From: Kineosporia sp. NBRC 101731
GTDB taxonomy: Bacteria; Actinomycetota; Actinomycetes; Actinomycetales; Kineosporiaceae
Assembly (NCBI RefSeq): GCF_030269305.1
Contig: NZ_BSTC01000008.1
Location: 124,001 to 188,000, forward strand
DNA length: 64,000 nucleotides
Direction: 5' to 3'
A model generated the notes under the pieces. That model ran no database searches and was not told the DNA's origin. It was given only the letters and a program-made list of their open reading frames with translations. The first letter of the stretch is position 1, and every line of letters begins with the position of its first letter. The translations under genes were made by a program, and so were the position numbers. This document shows positions 18,696 to 28,555 of this stretch, piece by piece.

Positions 18696-20351
18696 TCAGG
18701 CCTCCGGCTCCCGGGCCCCGATCTCCTCGGCGTCCATGATCCGGTAGGCGTATCCCTGCTCGGCCAGGAAGCGCTGCCGGTGCGCGGCGAAGTCCTGGTC
18801 GAGGGTGTCGCGGGAGATGACGGCGTAGAACCGGGCCGTCTTCCCGTCGTGCTTCGGGCGCAGGAGCCGGCCGAGGCGCTGGGCCTCTTCCTGGCGTGAC
18901 CCGAACGAACCCGAGACCTGAATGGCCACACTGGCTTCCGGTAGGTCGATGGAGAAGTTCGCGACCTTGCTGACCACCAGGGTGTGCAGTTCGCCCGAGC
19001 GGAACGCGTCGAACAGTCGCTGCCGCTCGGCCACCGAGGTCTCGCCCTTGAGAACCGGTGCGTCCAGACGGTTCCCGATGTCGTCGAGCTGGTCCAGGTA
19101 CTGCCCGATCACCAGGATCTGCTCACCGGCGTGCTGACGCACCAGCTGCTCGACCACCTTGGTCTTCATCTCGCTGGTGGCGCACAGCCGGTACCGCTCC
19201 TCCGGTTCCGCGGTGGCGTAGGTCAGCCGCTCCCGTTCGGGCAGGGTGACGCGCACCTCCACGCAGTCGGCGGGGGCGATATAGCCCTGGGCCTCGATGT
19301 CCTTCCACGGCGCGTCGTAACGCTTCGGGCCGATCAGGCTGAACACGTCACCCTCGCGGCCGTCCTCGCGCACCAGCGTCGCGGTCAGGCCCAGACGGCG
19401 CCGGGCCTGCAGCGAGGCGGTCATCCGGAACACCGGCGCGGGCAGCAGGTGCACCTCGTCGTACACGATGAGGCCCCAGTCACGGGCGTCGAACACGTCG
19501 AGGTGGGCGTACGCGCCCTTCCGCTTCGTCGTCATCACCTGGTAGGTGGCGATGGTGACCGGTCGGATCTCCTTGCGGGAACCCGAGTACTCGCCGATCT
19601 CCTCCTCGGTCAGCGACGTGCGCGCGATCAGCTCGTCGCGCCACTGCCGGGCCGAGACCGTGTTCGTCACCAGGATCAGCGTGGTGGTGCCGGACTTCGC
19701 CATCGCGGCGGCACCGACCAGGGTCTTGCCGGCGCCACAGGGCAGCACGACCACCCCGGAACCGCCGTGCCAGAAGCCGTCCACCGCGTCGGCCTGGTAC
19801 GGCCGCAGCTCCCAGCCGTCGGGGGCCAACTCGATCGGGTGCTTCTCGCCGTTCACGTAACCGGCCAGGTCTTCCGCCGGCCAGCCGAGCTTCAGCAGCA
19901 CCTGCTTGAGATTGCCGCGCTCGCTGGGGTGCACCAGCACGTTCTCCGGATCCAGCCGGGCTCCGACCAGGGGCGCCACCTTCTTGCTGCGCAGCACCTC
20001 CTCGAGCACCGGCACGTCGAGCGCGCGCAGCACCAGGCCGTTGTCAGGGTCTTTGATCAGCTGCAGCCGCCCGTAGCGGGCCATGGTCTCGGCCACGTCG
20101 ACGAGCAGCGCGTGCGGCACCGGGTAGCGCGAGTACTCCAGCAGCACGTCGACGACCTGTTCGGCGTCGTGACCGGCGGCCCGGGCGTTCCACAGACCCA
20201 GCGGCGTGAGCCGGTAGGTGTGCACGTGCTCGGGCGCCCGTTCCAGCTCGGCGAACGGCGCGATGGCCCGGCGACAGGCCGCCGCCTGGTCATGGTCGAT
20301 CTCCAGCAGCAGCGTCTTGTCGCTCTGGACGATCAGTGGTCCGTCAGTCAC
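18696..20351 (-). CDS. XPB-like superfamily 2 DNA helicase
   Basis: A 551-aa bacterial XPB (Ssl2/Rad25-like) ATP-dependent 3'-5' DNA helicase. An N-terminal damage-recognition-like region (about 1-170) precedes helicase motifs: Walker A LPCGAGKTL (about 200), DEVH box (about 298), GLTATLVREDGRE carrying motif III and the RED loop, and motif VI QRLGRLLRPK. Actinobacteria commonly carry this protein; its repair role there is poorly defined. It converges on the ABC exporter with a 5-nt gap, and lies 42 nt downstream of its usual partner (20394-22922), suggesting one operon. The start is GTG. Confidence 0.95.
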   Translation of the reverse strand: MTDGPLIVQSDKTLLLEIDHDQAAACRRAIAPFAELERAPEHVHTYRLTPLGLWNARAAGHDAEQVVDVLLEYSRYPVPHALLVDVAETMARYGRLQLIKDPDNGLVLRALDVPVLEEVLRSKKVAPLVGARLDPENVLVHPSERGNLKQVLLKLGWPAEDLAGYVNGEKHPIELAPDGWELRPYQADAVDGFWHGGSGVVVLPCGAGKTLVGAAAMAKSGTTTLILVTNTVSARQWRDELIARTSLTEEEIGEYSGSRKEIRPVTIATYQVMTTKRKGAYAHLDVFDARDWGLIVYDEVHLLPAPVFRMTASLQARRRLGLTATLVREDGREGDVFSLIGPKRYDAPWKDIEAQGYIAPADCVEVRVTLPERERLTYATAEPEERYRLCATSEMKTKVVEQLVRQHAGEQILVIGQYLDQLDDIGNRLDAPVLKGETSVAERQRLFDAFRSGELHTLVVSKVANFSIDLPEASVAIQVSGSFGSRQEEAQRLGRLLRPKHDGKTARFYAVISRDTLDQDFAAHRQRFLAEQGYAYRIMDAEEIGAREPEA

Positions 20352-20393
20352 GAAATGCAGTCTCCCTCATTGCCGGCAGGACCGGACACGACC

Positions 20394-22922
20394 TCAACCC
20401 GATTCCTGCCCAGGTTCATCCCCAGAAGCGGTGGAGCCCCCGGAGCCCTCGGCGGCCCCGGCCACCGCGATCACCCGGTGCACGGAGTACCCCCGCACCT
20501 TCCCGGTGCTCAGCTCCAGAGCCCGGATCCGGCCACCCTCCACGGCCAGCGGCTCGATGATCTGCCGCACGGGCCGCCCGGCATCCTCCAGGTATCCGAT
20601 CCACAGCGCCCGACGTGAGGCCGCGGCCTCCCGCAGCACCGCGATCGCCCCGGCCGGGTCCATCGGCACCAGCGGCGGGGGTTCGGAGTCGTTCGTGACC
20701 GGCCGCCGCACGTTCGCGTCCACCGCCCGCATGGCCCGCACCGCCTGGTGCAGGGCCTGCGCGGTGGCGGTGGGCGGCGGCTGGCGTCGCGCGACCGGGG
20801 AACCTCCCGAACGGGCGCGGCGCGGCGGCACGGACTGGATGACCAGGTCACCGTCCGGCGACTCGGCCGCCGGGGCCAGACCCATCTCCCGCAGGGCGGC
20901 GAGCACCAGGTCGGGCGGGGCCCCGGCCGCGAGCACGGTCGGGGCCAGCCGGCGCAACCGCAGCCCGGCGGCCCGCCGGTCGGCCAGCACCTCCGCCAGG
21001 AGGCCCTCGTCGTCCGCCCGCAGATACGCGGAGGCGACCCCGACGCGCAGACGTCCGTACCGGCGGGCGCTGTCGGCGATCAGGTACTCCAGCGGCTGTG
21101 GCACCGGGGTCCGGCTGTGCTGGGCCAGCCAGCGGGTCAGGTCTTCCCCCGTACGCCCGGCGTCGAGTGCCCGGCGCACCGAGGCCGCGGTGAAGCGGAA
21201 GACCGAGGCACCGCCCCGGCTCTCCACGTCGGCCATGAGCAGCAGTTCGCGCTCGGTCACGGTGGGCAGCCGGCCGGGTGCCACCACGGTCAGGTCGGCC
21301 TGCAGCAGCACGTGGTCGACCGGGTCGGGCAGGGTCTCGTCCAGCAGGTCGCCCGCGGTCCGGGCCTCGATCGTGCGGCGCGACACCTGCGCGGCCGTGG
21401 GCTCCGGACCGGACCCCGAACCGTAGGTGGGCACCGCCCCGCTCGACTCGGTCGACTCGATCAGCGCCCGCCCGAACGACGAGATAGCCGCCATACCGGT
21501 GATTCCCAGCCACGCCGCCTCGGTGAGGGCCCACCGCACCAACTCCGGCTGCGACGCCGACGACCGGCGGGGAGAGGTCCACACCAGCCGCTCCACGAGA
21601 CCGGAGCCGGACGCGTCTTCCATAGCGCTGACGGTGTCGTCGCTGCGGGAGGGGCGATGGATCGTCTCCACCGAGAGATCCGTCAGCACGTGCTGCCGCA
21701 CGATCCGCGCCTGCGGGCGCTCCACCAGGGGCCCGAGCGCCGCGATCGGCCCGTCCTTCGGGCCCCGCGAGCCGATCAGGGCCGCCGCCCGGGGACTGTC
21801 CCACCAGGCCAGCGCGATCCGGGCCCAGCGCTCGCCGATGCTGCCGGCCAGCCAGACGTCGAAGTCGGGGGTGGGCAGCCACGACGGGTCGGCCTCGCCG
21901 TCGTCCGCGATCAGCCCGGCGGCCAGGGCGATCTCCACCACCAGGGCCGCCGGGGTCTCGTCGATGTCGAGCTGCGTGGCGACCCGGCGCAGGTCACGCA
22001 CGCTCAGCCCACCGGCCCGCAGCAACGGTGGCGGGTCGGTGCCCCAGGCGCTGCACAGTTCCTCGACCAGCCGCACCGCCTCGGCCGCGGACAGGGCCGC
22101 CGTGTCGTCGACGTGCCGAGCCTTGCGCTCGCGCACCGGCAGGGCGGGCGGGCTCTGCTCGGGGCGGCGGTGCACCCGGCCCCCACGCAACGCCATCCCG
22201 ATCTCGCGCGGCAGCACCACGTGGCCCGGGTCGGCGACGGCGAGCAGGCCGTGGGCGAGTAGCCACTCCACCGGCGAGCCCGCGGTGCCGGCCCGCACCG
22301 GGCGGTCGGCGTCGGGCACCTGCCCCACGGGCGGCCCCCAGACCAGCCGTTCCAGCACCTGGGCCGCGTTCGCCGGGGCCTTCTCCAGCAGGGCCTTCAC
22401 CGTGTCCGGGTCACCCAGGTGCTTGGCCAGGCGGGCCAGCGCCGTGTCCGGGTCGCCGGAGGGCGGCAGTCCGAGGTCTTCCATCACCTCGGCCAGGCGC
22501 TGCGGTGAGCGGCGGCCCAGGGCCTCGTCCAGCGGCGGGCCCAGACCGGCGGGGTGCGGGCCGAGGCTCTCCCGGGCGGCGCGCACCAGGTGCAGGGAAC
22601 GGATACCGCCCCAGACCAGGCCCAGCCCGCGCAACCGGGCCAGCGGGCCGCTCACCGGGGCACCCCAGCGGCGGGTCAGCTCACCCGACGACACCGGCTC
22701 GGGGCTGACGGCCAGCACCTCCAGTACCTGAAGCGTGCGCGCGTCCAGCCCGTCGACGGCGCGCTGCACCGACAGCCGGCTCACGGCGGCCGTGGCCAGG
22801 CCGCCCAGATCGACCGGTGGCGGCACGGTCAGGTCGGGGCGCTGCTCCAGGAGCGAGACCAGCGCCTCGTCGTCCCAGCTACGCAGTTCGTCGGCCAGGC
22901 TGCGCACGGGGGTGGGAGGCAC
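20394..22922 (-). CDS. Helicase-associated protein (XPB/Ssl2-like N-terminal domain)
   Basis: An 842-aa actinobacterial protein, typically annotated as 'helicase-associated domain-containing', found beside XPB. It has no Walker motifs. The N-terminal 500 residues are helical winged-helix-like modules. A Helicase_C_3-type region follows at about 520-640 (ADLTVVAPGRLP), and the last 80 residues look WYL-like (RRALWIGYLEDAGRPV, GYSVHRV). It may regulate or load the XPB helicase, which is inference from adjacency. The start is GTG; TACCGT ends 6 nt upstream, so it is probably leaderless and heads the operon. Confidence 0.85.
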   Translation of the reverse strand: MPPTPVRSLADELRSWDDEALVSLLEQRPDLTVPPPVDLGGLATAAVSRLSVQRAVDGLDARTLQVLEVLAVSPEPVSSGELTRRWGAPVSGPLARLRGLGLVWGGIRSLHLVRAARESLGPHPAGLGPPLDEALGRRSPQRLAEVMEDLGLPPSGDPDTALARLAKHLGDPDTVKALLEKAPANAAQVLERLVWGPPVGQVPDADRPVRAGTAGSPVEWLLAHGLLAVADPGHVVLPREIGMALRGGRVHRRPEQSPPALPVRERKARHVDDTAALSAAEAVRLVEELCSAWGTDPPPLLRAGGLSVRDLRRVATQLDIDETPAALVVEIALAAGLIADDGEADPSWLPTPDFDVWLAGSIGERWARIALAWWDSPRAAALIGSRGPKDGPIAALGPLVERPQARIVRQHVLTDLSVETIHRPSRSDDTVSAMEDASGSGLVERLVWTSPRRSSASQPELVRWALTEAAWLGITGMAAISSFGRALIESTESSGAVPTYGSGSGPEPTAAQVSRRTIEARTAGDLLDETLPDPVDHVLLQADLTVVAPGRLPTVTERELLLMADVESRGGASVFRFTAASVRRALDAGRTGEDLTRWLAQHSRTPVPQPLEYLIADSARRYGRLRVGVASAYLRADDEGLLAEVLADRRAAGLRLRRLAPTVLAAGAPPDLVLAALREMGLAPAAESPDGDLVIQSVPPRRARSGGSPVARRQPPPTATAQALHQAVRAMRAVDANVRRPVTNDSEPPPLVPMDPAGAIAVLREAAASRRALWIGYLEDAGRPVRQIIEPLAVEGGRIRALELSTGKVRGYSVHRVIAVAGAAEGSGGSTASGDEPGQESG

Positions 22923-23070
22923 GGCCTAACGGTAATCGCCCGCAGCGATCCGCCCGACCTGTCGGGGGCGTGGCGTTGGCATCTCGACAAGCGGTTTGCC
23001 CGATGTGTGGGGATGCTCGATCAAGGAAAACGCTCCGGGTCGTCCGGACGCGTCTGAAGAAGGAGGACGC

Positions 23071-23847
23071 ATGGTTACGGCGATCGTCATCATCGTCTTG
23101 CTGGCTTTGCTGCTGCTCGGTCTCTTCGCCTTCCAGAAGGCCCGCCGTAACGCGGAACTCCAGCAGCGACGGTCAGAGCTGAAAGACCGGTTCGGGCCCG
23201 AGTACGAGCGGTATCTGGCCGGTTCGGACAACCGGACCAAGGCCGAGCGTCGCCTGGCGGCCATCGCGGACCGCCGCGACAAGCTCCAGATCCGCGACCT
23301 CAGCACCGAGGAGAAGGCCCGTTTCGGCACGCGCTGGTCCGCGGCCCAGGCCCGCTTCGTCGACGAGCCGCCGGCGGCCGTGGACGACGCGGAGACCCTG
23401 ATCAACACGGTGATGAAGGAACGCGGTTACCCCGTGGACGACTTCGCCACCCGCTCCGACATGGTCATGGTCGACCACGCCGAGATCGTTCAGGAGTACC
23501 GCAGCGCCCACGAGTCGCACGAGCGTCACCGCAGCTCCGGCACGCTGGAGACGGAAGACCTGCGCCAGGCGTTCATGCACTACCGCAAGCTGTTCCACGC
23601 GCTGGTCGGTACGCCCGAGCCGGCATCCACCACTCGCCCCCTGGCTGCGGGCAAGCACGCCGACGCCCCCGTTGCTGATGGTGACACGCCCGTGCGCGAC
23701 ACGGTGCCGCTGCCGGCTCGCGACGCCGGGCGTCGTCCGCCGGTCAGCCCCACCCGTCACGAGGGCACCGGCGAGAAGGTCGCCGAGAGCACCACGGTGA
23801 ACGCTGACCCCGAGAACACCACCCGGCACCCGCAGGAGACCCGATGA
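23071..23847 (+). CDS. Membrane-anchored hypothetical protein with shared C-module
   Basis: A 258-aa protein with one N-terminal membrane segment (residues about 3-22) and then a basic helical region. A conserved-looking module follows at about 90-190 (RWSAAQARFVDEP, ETEDLRQAFMHYRKLFHALVG). The last 60 residues are disordered and acidic/Pro-rich. AAGGAGGA precedes the ATG at good spacing. It overlaps the next gene by ATGA, and that gene's C-terminus repeats the same module, so the two proteins are probably paralogous partners. I recognise it only as an actinobacterial protein of unknown function. Confidence 0.8.
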   Translation: MVTAIVIIVLLALLLLGLFAFQKARRNAELQQRRSELKDRFGPEYERYLAGSDNRTKAERRLAAIADRRDKLQIRDLSTEEKARFGTRWSAAQARFVDEPPAAVDDAETLINTVMKERGYPVDDFATRSDMVMVDHAEIVQEYRSAHESHERHRSSGTLETEDLRQAFMHYRKLFHALVGTPEPASTTRPLAAGKHADAPVADGDTPVRDTVPLPARDAGRRPPVSPTRHEGTGEKVAESTTVNADPENTTRHPQETR

Positions 23848-24788
23848 CGACCCCCACGAACGGCCCGGACCAAGACGTCAGGAACCCCGACGGGCTGCGG
23901 ACGGATGAGGCGGTCACCGCCGAGCGGCGCGCCGATCAGGCTGCCCGCGCCGCGGCGGACCGGGACGCCGGAGCAGCCCGGGACACCAAGGACGCTCAGG
24001 ACCCGGTGACCGCCGGCCGGGGCACCCCGCAGGAGACCTCCGCGCAGTCCCGGCCCAGCTGGCCCGGGCCGAGTGCGGCGAGTTCGGTGGGGCAGGCGGG
24101 TCCCGGTGAGCGCCCGGTGGGCGGCACGGTCGACGAGACGGTCGATGAGGGCAAGAGCGGCGAATCACGGACGTCGTGGGCGGGTCCCACGGTCGTGTCG
24201 CCGGAGCAGGGTGACCCGTCGGTGCGGGAGGACTACGCGCACGGCGAGGCCCACCGCCGCGCCGGTTCCGGGGGTGTCTCCGGTGTCGGCAAGGACGAGG
24301 TCATCGGCAAGGACCCGGTCGTCACCCGGGTCCCGGCCGAGCGGCCCCCGCAGCCCGACCCGGTGGACACCGTTTCCGGCAGCTCGGATTCTGGTAGTTC
24401 GGACAGCTCGGTCGGCACGGTCCCGGTCAACACGGACCCGGCCGTCGGCAAGACCTCGGACCGCGACGTCGTGGCCGGTGTCGCCGAGGGCGAGAAGATC
24501 GACGACACCGACGCGCCTTCAGCTCCGGTCACCTCGATCAACAGTGGCCGGCGTCGTTCCCCGGCCGCGCCCGACGCGGTCGACGGCGTCACCGACGTCA
24601 CCTCGGACGACGAATGGCGTGATCTGCAGGCCAAGTTCGTTGACGACCCGGAGTCCACGGTCACCGAGGCAGCCACCCTGATCGAGCGTGACCTCGCGGG
24701 CCTGCGCTCGAAGCTGGCGGGCGGCTCGACCGAAGACCTGCGCAACGCGTTCAAGCGTTATCGCGGTCTGCACGAGTCGCTGCGCTGA
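23844..24788 (+). CDS. Disordered protein ending in the shared C-module
   Basis: A 314-aa protein. Residues 1 to about 245 are low-complexity, rich in Asp, Glu, Arg, Ser, Thr, Gly and Pro, with no membrane segment. The last 65 residues (DEWRDLQAKFVDDPE, STEDLRNAFKRYRGLHESL) match the module of the upstream protein. The start overlaps the previous stop (ATGA), so translation is coupled. The function is unknown. A scaffold or client of the membrane-anchored neighbour is one possibility. Confidence 0.75.
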   Translation: MTTPTNGPDQDVRNPDGLRTDEAVTAERRADQAARAAADRDAGAARDTKDAQDPVTAGRGTPQETSAQSRPSWPGPSAASSVGQAGPGERPVGGTVDETVDEGKSGESRTSWAGPTVVSPEQGDPSVREDYAHGEAHRRAGSGGVSGVGKDEVIGKDPVVTRVPAERPPQPDPVDTVSGSSDSGSSDSSVGTVPVNTDPAVGKTSDRDVVAGVAEGEKIDDTDAPSAPVTSINSGRRRSPAAPDAVDGVTDVTSDDEWRDLQAKFVDDPESTVTEAATLIERDLAGLRSKLAGGSTEDLRNAFKRYRGLHESLR

Positions 24789-24940
24789 CCACCGGCTGAC
24801 CATCAGCTGACCAGTACCCGCACCACCGGACGGCGAGGGGCCCGCACGGGTGCCTCGTCGTCCTCTGTTGTGCCGGTGTTGTGTCGCGCCGGGCCGAGAG
24901 TTGTGCCGGGCGGTGCCGAAACCCCCCTAAACTGGCGGCC

Positions 24941-25612
24941 GTGCCAACTGAACAGCTGGTGGTCGGCTTCGACCTCGACATGACCCTGGTCGACTCCGCC
25001 GACGGCATCGTGGCCACGCTGGTACAGGCCCATCAGCAGGTCGGCGGGGGTGCGCCGGGCACGGTCGTCAATCGTGAGCGGGCCTGGCCGCTGATGGGAT
25101 ACCCGCTCGACCGGATCATCACCGAGCTGATGCCGGGGGTGGACGTCGAGCGGATGGCCGACACCTACCGCTCGCTCTACTCCACCACCGGGCTGGCGCG
25201 GAACACGCTGCTGCCCGGTGTGGCGGAAGCTTTCGCGGCCGTCCGCGCGGCCGGCGGCCGGGTCCTGGTGATCTCGGCGAAGTCCGAGCCGGGGGTCCGG
25301 TCCGTGCTCGAGGCCATCGGTCTGCTCGACCATCCGCATCGGCCCGACCTGATCGCCGGGGGCCGGTTCGGCACCGCGAAGGGCGAGTTGCTCGTGGTGG
25401 AGGGCGCGTCGGTCTACGTCGGCGACCATGTCGGTGACGTGGCCGCGGCCCGGTTCGCGGGTGCCACCAGCGTCGGTGTGATCACCGGACCGCAGTCGGC
25501 CGACGAACTCACCGCGGCCGGTGCCGACGTCGTCCTCCATGATCTTCTCGGATTCCCCCGGTGGCTTTCGGGTCATCTGGCCGGATTAAGCCGTTCGCAC
25601 GTCGGCAACTGA
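24941..25612 (+). CDS. HAD-family phosphatase
   Basis: A 223-aa haloacid dehalogenase-like hydrolase, probably a cytosolic small-molecule phosphatase related to phosphoglycolate phosphatase. Motif I is FDLDMTLVDS (nucleophile and acid Asp), motif II is the Ser of VISAKSE, motif III a Lys in GTAKGEL and motif IV GDHVGD. A helical cap lies between motifs I and II. GTG 24941 was chosen because TAAACT (24928-24933) ends 7 nt upstream, pointing to a leaderless mRNA. The substrate is not predictable. Confidence 0.9.
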   Translation: MPTEQLVVGFDLDMTLVDSADGIVATLVQAHQQVGGGAPGTVVNRERAWPLMGYPLDRIITELMPGVDVERMADTYRSLYSTTGLARNTLLPGVAEAFAAVRAAGGRVLVISAKSEPGVRSVLEAIGLLDHPHRPDLIAGGRFGTAKGELLVVEGASVYVGDHVGDVAAARFAGATSVGVITGPQSADELTAAGADVVLHDLLGFPRWLSGHLAGLSRSHVGN

Positions 25613-25706
25613 CGGCTAATCTTGAGGAAACGACAGATCGTGAGCAAGAGCGGTTGCCGCGGATAATAAGGTCCGCGGCAATCATCACGTGACAGGGGAA
25701 AAAGAC

Positions 25707-26090
25707 GTGCCGACTGGCAGGGTCAAGTGGTTCGACGCCGAGCGAGGCTTCGGTTTCGCCAGCAACGATGACGGTGGCGAGGTGTTCGTGCACGCCTCCG
25801 CGCTGCCCGACGGCACGACCACGCTCAAACCGGGCGCCAAGATCGAGTTCGGGGTTGCCGAGGGCCGTCGTGGCCTGCAGGCCCTGAGCGTGCGCCTGGT
25901 CGAGGCCAGCCCGTCCGTGGCCCGGGCGATGCGCAAACCGGCCGAAGACATGACGGTCATCGTCGAAGACCTGATCAAGCTGCTGGACAATGTTTCCAAC
26001 AGCCTGCGCCGTGGGCGTTACCCCGACCGTTCTTCCGCGAGCAAGGTGGCAACCGTGCTCCGCGCCGTAGCGGACGACCTCGAGGCGTGA
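25707..26090 (+). CDS. Cold-shock protein with C-terminal extension
   Basis: A 127-aa protein. The first 65 residues are a cold-shock OB domain (VKWFDAERGFGF, EVFVHASAL). A helical extension of about 60 residues follows, as seen in the longer actinobacterial Csp paralogues. Some positions differ from the short Csp at 1268 (FASNDD in place of FITVD). GTG 25707 has GGGGA 8-9 nt upstream; a GTG at 25689 is less likely. It is followed closely by the DUF3027 gene. Confidence 0.92.
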   Translation: MPTGRVKWFDAERGFGFASNDDGGEVFVHASALPDGTTTLKPGAKIEFGVAEGRRGLQALSVRLVEASPSVARAMRKPAEDMTVIVEDLIKLLDNVSNSLRRGRYPDRSSASKVATVLRAVADDLEA

Positions 26091-26257
26091 TCGGCCGACC
26101 GGCTCGCCGCCCGCGCCTGCTCGACACCCTGCGCGGATGGGGGAGACTTGCGGGCGCGGCCACTGCCAGATCGGCGCCGCCCCCGTCGTCGTCGACGGGT
26201 GGCACGGCAACCGGTGAACGGTGGCAGGCAGGTCGGGGTGCAGCAGGAGTGGAGCAG

Positions 26258-28555
26258 ATGGTGGACCAGCAGGTGACCGGAACGATCGACGAGGCCCAGG
26301 CCCCGATCTTTCCTGAGCAGGCCGAACCGCAGGGCCAGGCTCCGGCCGCGCTGCCGACCGAGCCCGATCCGGTAGCAGCGGCCGCGGTCGACCTGGCCCG
26401 TGGCGCCGCGGAAGACGTCGCCCAGCCGGACACCGTGGGCCGTCACCTCTCGGTGTCGGTCGACCAGGCCGGGCTGACGATGCACGCCTTCGACTGCACG
26501 GCGAAGGGCTACCGGGGCTGGCGCTGGGCGGTCACGCTCGCCCACGTTCCCGGGTCCGATCGGGTGACGGTCTGTGACACCGTTCTGCTGCCCGGCGCCG
26601 AGTCGATCATGGCTCCGGACTGGGTGCCGTGGTCCGACCGGCTGGCCCCGGGTGACCTGGGCCCCGGCGACGAGCTGCCGTTCCGGCCCGAAGACCCGAA
26701 CCTGGTCCCGGGCTACACGGTCACCGACGAAGACGACGCCGACCAGCAGCTCTTCTGGGAGCTCGGGCTGGGGCGCGAGCGTGTGCTGGGGCCCGAAGGG
26801 GTTTCGGGTGCGGCGGATCGCTGGCACCGGGGTCCGCACGGTCCCACGGCCGACATCGCCGTGCAGTCCGCTGCCTCGTGTGTGACCTGTGCGTACTTCG
26901 TGCCGCTGTCCGGCCGACTGCGCCAGTCGTTCGGCGCGTGCGCCAACGAGTGGTCGCCCGCCGACGGCTCGGTGGTCACGGTCGACTTCGGCTGTGGTGC
27001 GCACAGCGAGACCGACCTGGAGATGCCGGGGCCCGAACCGCTGAGCGACCACATCCTCGACGACACGGTCGTCGACCGGTTCGACCTGTCGGCTCCCGAG
27101 CCTTCGGCCGAGTCGGCTCCCGGTATCGAGACCGGGCCGAGGGTGGACGTCGATGAGCCCCAGGCTCCCGGCGACAGTGCGGACGCGGTCGGCCCGGAGT
27201 CGTCGGTAGAGGCTCCGGAGTCGTCGGCCGATGCCGAGTCGCCGGCCGATGTTGAGGCGCCGGCTGATGTGGAGCCGCGGGCCCAGGTGCCCGATCGCCG
27301 GACCCCGCGGGACGCCGGTGGCACGATGAAGGATCTGGTCGAGCCCGACACCTCGCCTCCGGTGGAGATCTCGGTCGAGCCGACGATCGATCCGGAGCCG
27401 GTGGCCTCGCCGGAAGACCTGGTCACGGTGCGTCCGCTGGGCGAGTCGGCGGTGAACGGGACCACGAAGGACGAGTCGTCCCCGGGCGAGTCGGCTGGGG
27501 ACGCGTCGGTGGCGGACGAGGTTGATCTGGCCGAGACGGCGACGGATGAGTCTCCGGTGGTTCAGCCGGTCGCAGACGAGGTTGCTGAGGCCGGGTCGGT
27601 GGTGGACGAGGTGGTTGCCGAGGAGGCAGCGCCCGCCTCGGCCGAGTCGACCGAGCAGGCCGAGTCGACCGAGCAGGCCGAGCCGGTTGAGCCAGCCGAA
27701 TCGACTGAGAAGGCCGAATCGGCTGAGAAGGCCGAATCGGTTGAGCCGACCGAGCGGGTCGAGTCGGTGGAGCCGGCCGTCGAGGTGGTTGCGTTCGGGG
27801 GTGTTCCCCAGGAGCAGACCGTGAAGGCCGAGCCCGAGGAAGACCAGGCTCCGCCGGTCGCGCTGGGTCCCGATGCGCGGGTGGCTGACGGCGATGCTCC
27901 GGAAACGGTTGCGTCGAGCGAATCTTCGCAGGGCCAGGCCCTTGAGCCGGTGAGCGAGTACAACCTGCCCGCCGACGGCTCGATCGAGTCGTCAGTGACC
28001 GCGCCGGGTGAGTCCATCCGGGAGTCGGACGGTGCACTGGTCACTCCGTCCGAGTCGGCAACCCCCTCCCTCAGCAGTGGAACCGCCGGTGCTGCGGTGG
28101 ACGCGGTGACGGGGCCGGACCCTGACGGGGCCGGCGACGCCGGTTCCGGGCCGGTTCGGGCCGGAACTGCCGAAGCCGACCACGCTGGTCGCGATGCGGT
28201 TGACACCGATTCGGTGGCCGACGTCCTCAATGTCGAGGCACCGGAGAACCATTCGGCGACATCGGTGCCCGAAGCCGCTGAGCTGACACCGGCGGCCGAC
28301 TCTGTTGCGACGGATGACCCGGCCGTGACCGATGCGCCTTCGGTTGCTGACGAGGTACCGGCCGCTGGCGAGGCCTCGGCTGCTGAAGAAACAGCGGTTA
28401 CAGGCGATCCGGTCGTTGTCGACGAAGCGCCGGAAGCCGGTCAGGCGCCGGAAGCCGGTCAGGCGCCGGAATCCGGCCACACGCTGGAATCCGGCCACAC
28501 GCCGGACGACGAGCGTAAGCCTGAGAGCCGGACCGAGGTGCCGCCGCAGTCGTGA
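26258..28555 (+). CDS. DUF3027 protein with long acidic tail
   Basis: A 765-aa protein. The first 280 residues form a DUF3027 domain, recognised by FDCTAKGYRGWRWAVTLA, LLPGAESIMAPDWVPWSDRL and a cysteine pair in CVTCAYFVP. The remaining roughly 480 residues are a Glu/Asp/Ala/Ser/Pro-rich disordered tail with short repeats (ESTEQA, ESAEKA, EAGQAPE). Typical DUF3027 proteins are about 250-400 aa, so the tail is extreme. Function is unknown; the family is confined to actinobacteria. ATG 26258 has AGGAGTGG upstream; a GTG at 26087 overlapping the Csp stop is possible. It overlaps the Hsp90-like gene by GTGA, indicating coupled translation. Confidence 0.85.
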   Translation: MVDQQVTGTIDEAQAPIFPEQAEPQGQAPAALPTEPDPVAAAAVDLARGAAEDVAQPDTVGRHLSVSVDQAGLTMHAFDCTAKGYRGWRWAVTLAHVPGSDRVTVCDTVLLPGAESIMAPDWVPWSDRLAPGDLGPGDELPFRPEDPNLVPGYTVTDEDDADQQLFWELGLGRERVLGPEGVSGAADRWHRGPHGPTADIAVQSAASCVTCAYFVPLSGRLRQSFGACANEWSPADGSVVTVDFGCGAHSETDLEMPGPEPLSDHILDDTVVDRFDLSAPEPSAESAPGIETGPRVDVDEPQAPGDSADAVGPESSVEAPESSADAESPADVEAPADVEPRAQVPDRRTPRDAGGTMKDLVEPDTSPPVEISVEPTIDPEPVASPEDLVTVRPLGESAVNGTTKDESSPGESAGDASVADEVDLAETATDESPVVQPVADEVAEAGSVVDEVVAEEAAPASAESTEQAESTEQAEPVEPAESTEKAESAEKAESVEPTERVESVEPAVEVVAFGGVPQEQTVKAEPEEDQAPPVALGPDARVADGDAPETVASSESSQGQALEPVSEYNLPADGSIESSVTAPGESIRESDGALVTPSESATPSLSSGTAGAAVDAVTGPDPDGAGDAGSGPVRAGTAEADHAGRDAVDTDSVADVLNVEAPENHSATSVPEAAELTPAADSVATDDPAVTDAPSVADEVPAAGEASAAEETAVTGDPVVVDEAPEAGQAPEAGQAPESGHTLESGHTPDDERKPESRTEVPPQS

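Noticed and set aside
18984..20618. 544-aa plus-strand frame opposite the XPB helicase
   Set aside because: Shadow frame rich in His/Gln/Arg. The minus strand carries all the helicase motifs.
26087..26257. 57-residue N-terminal extension of the DUF3027 gene from a GTG overlapping the Csp stop
   Set aside because: The extension is Arg/Gly/Pro-rich and not protein-like, while ATG 26258 has a good ribosome site. Left as an alternative start.
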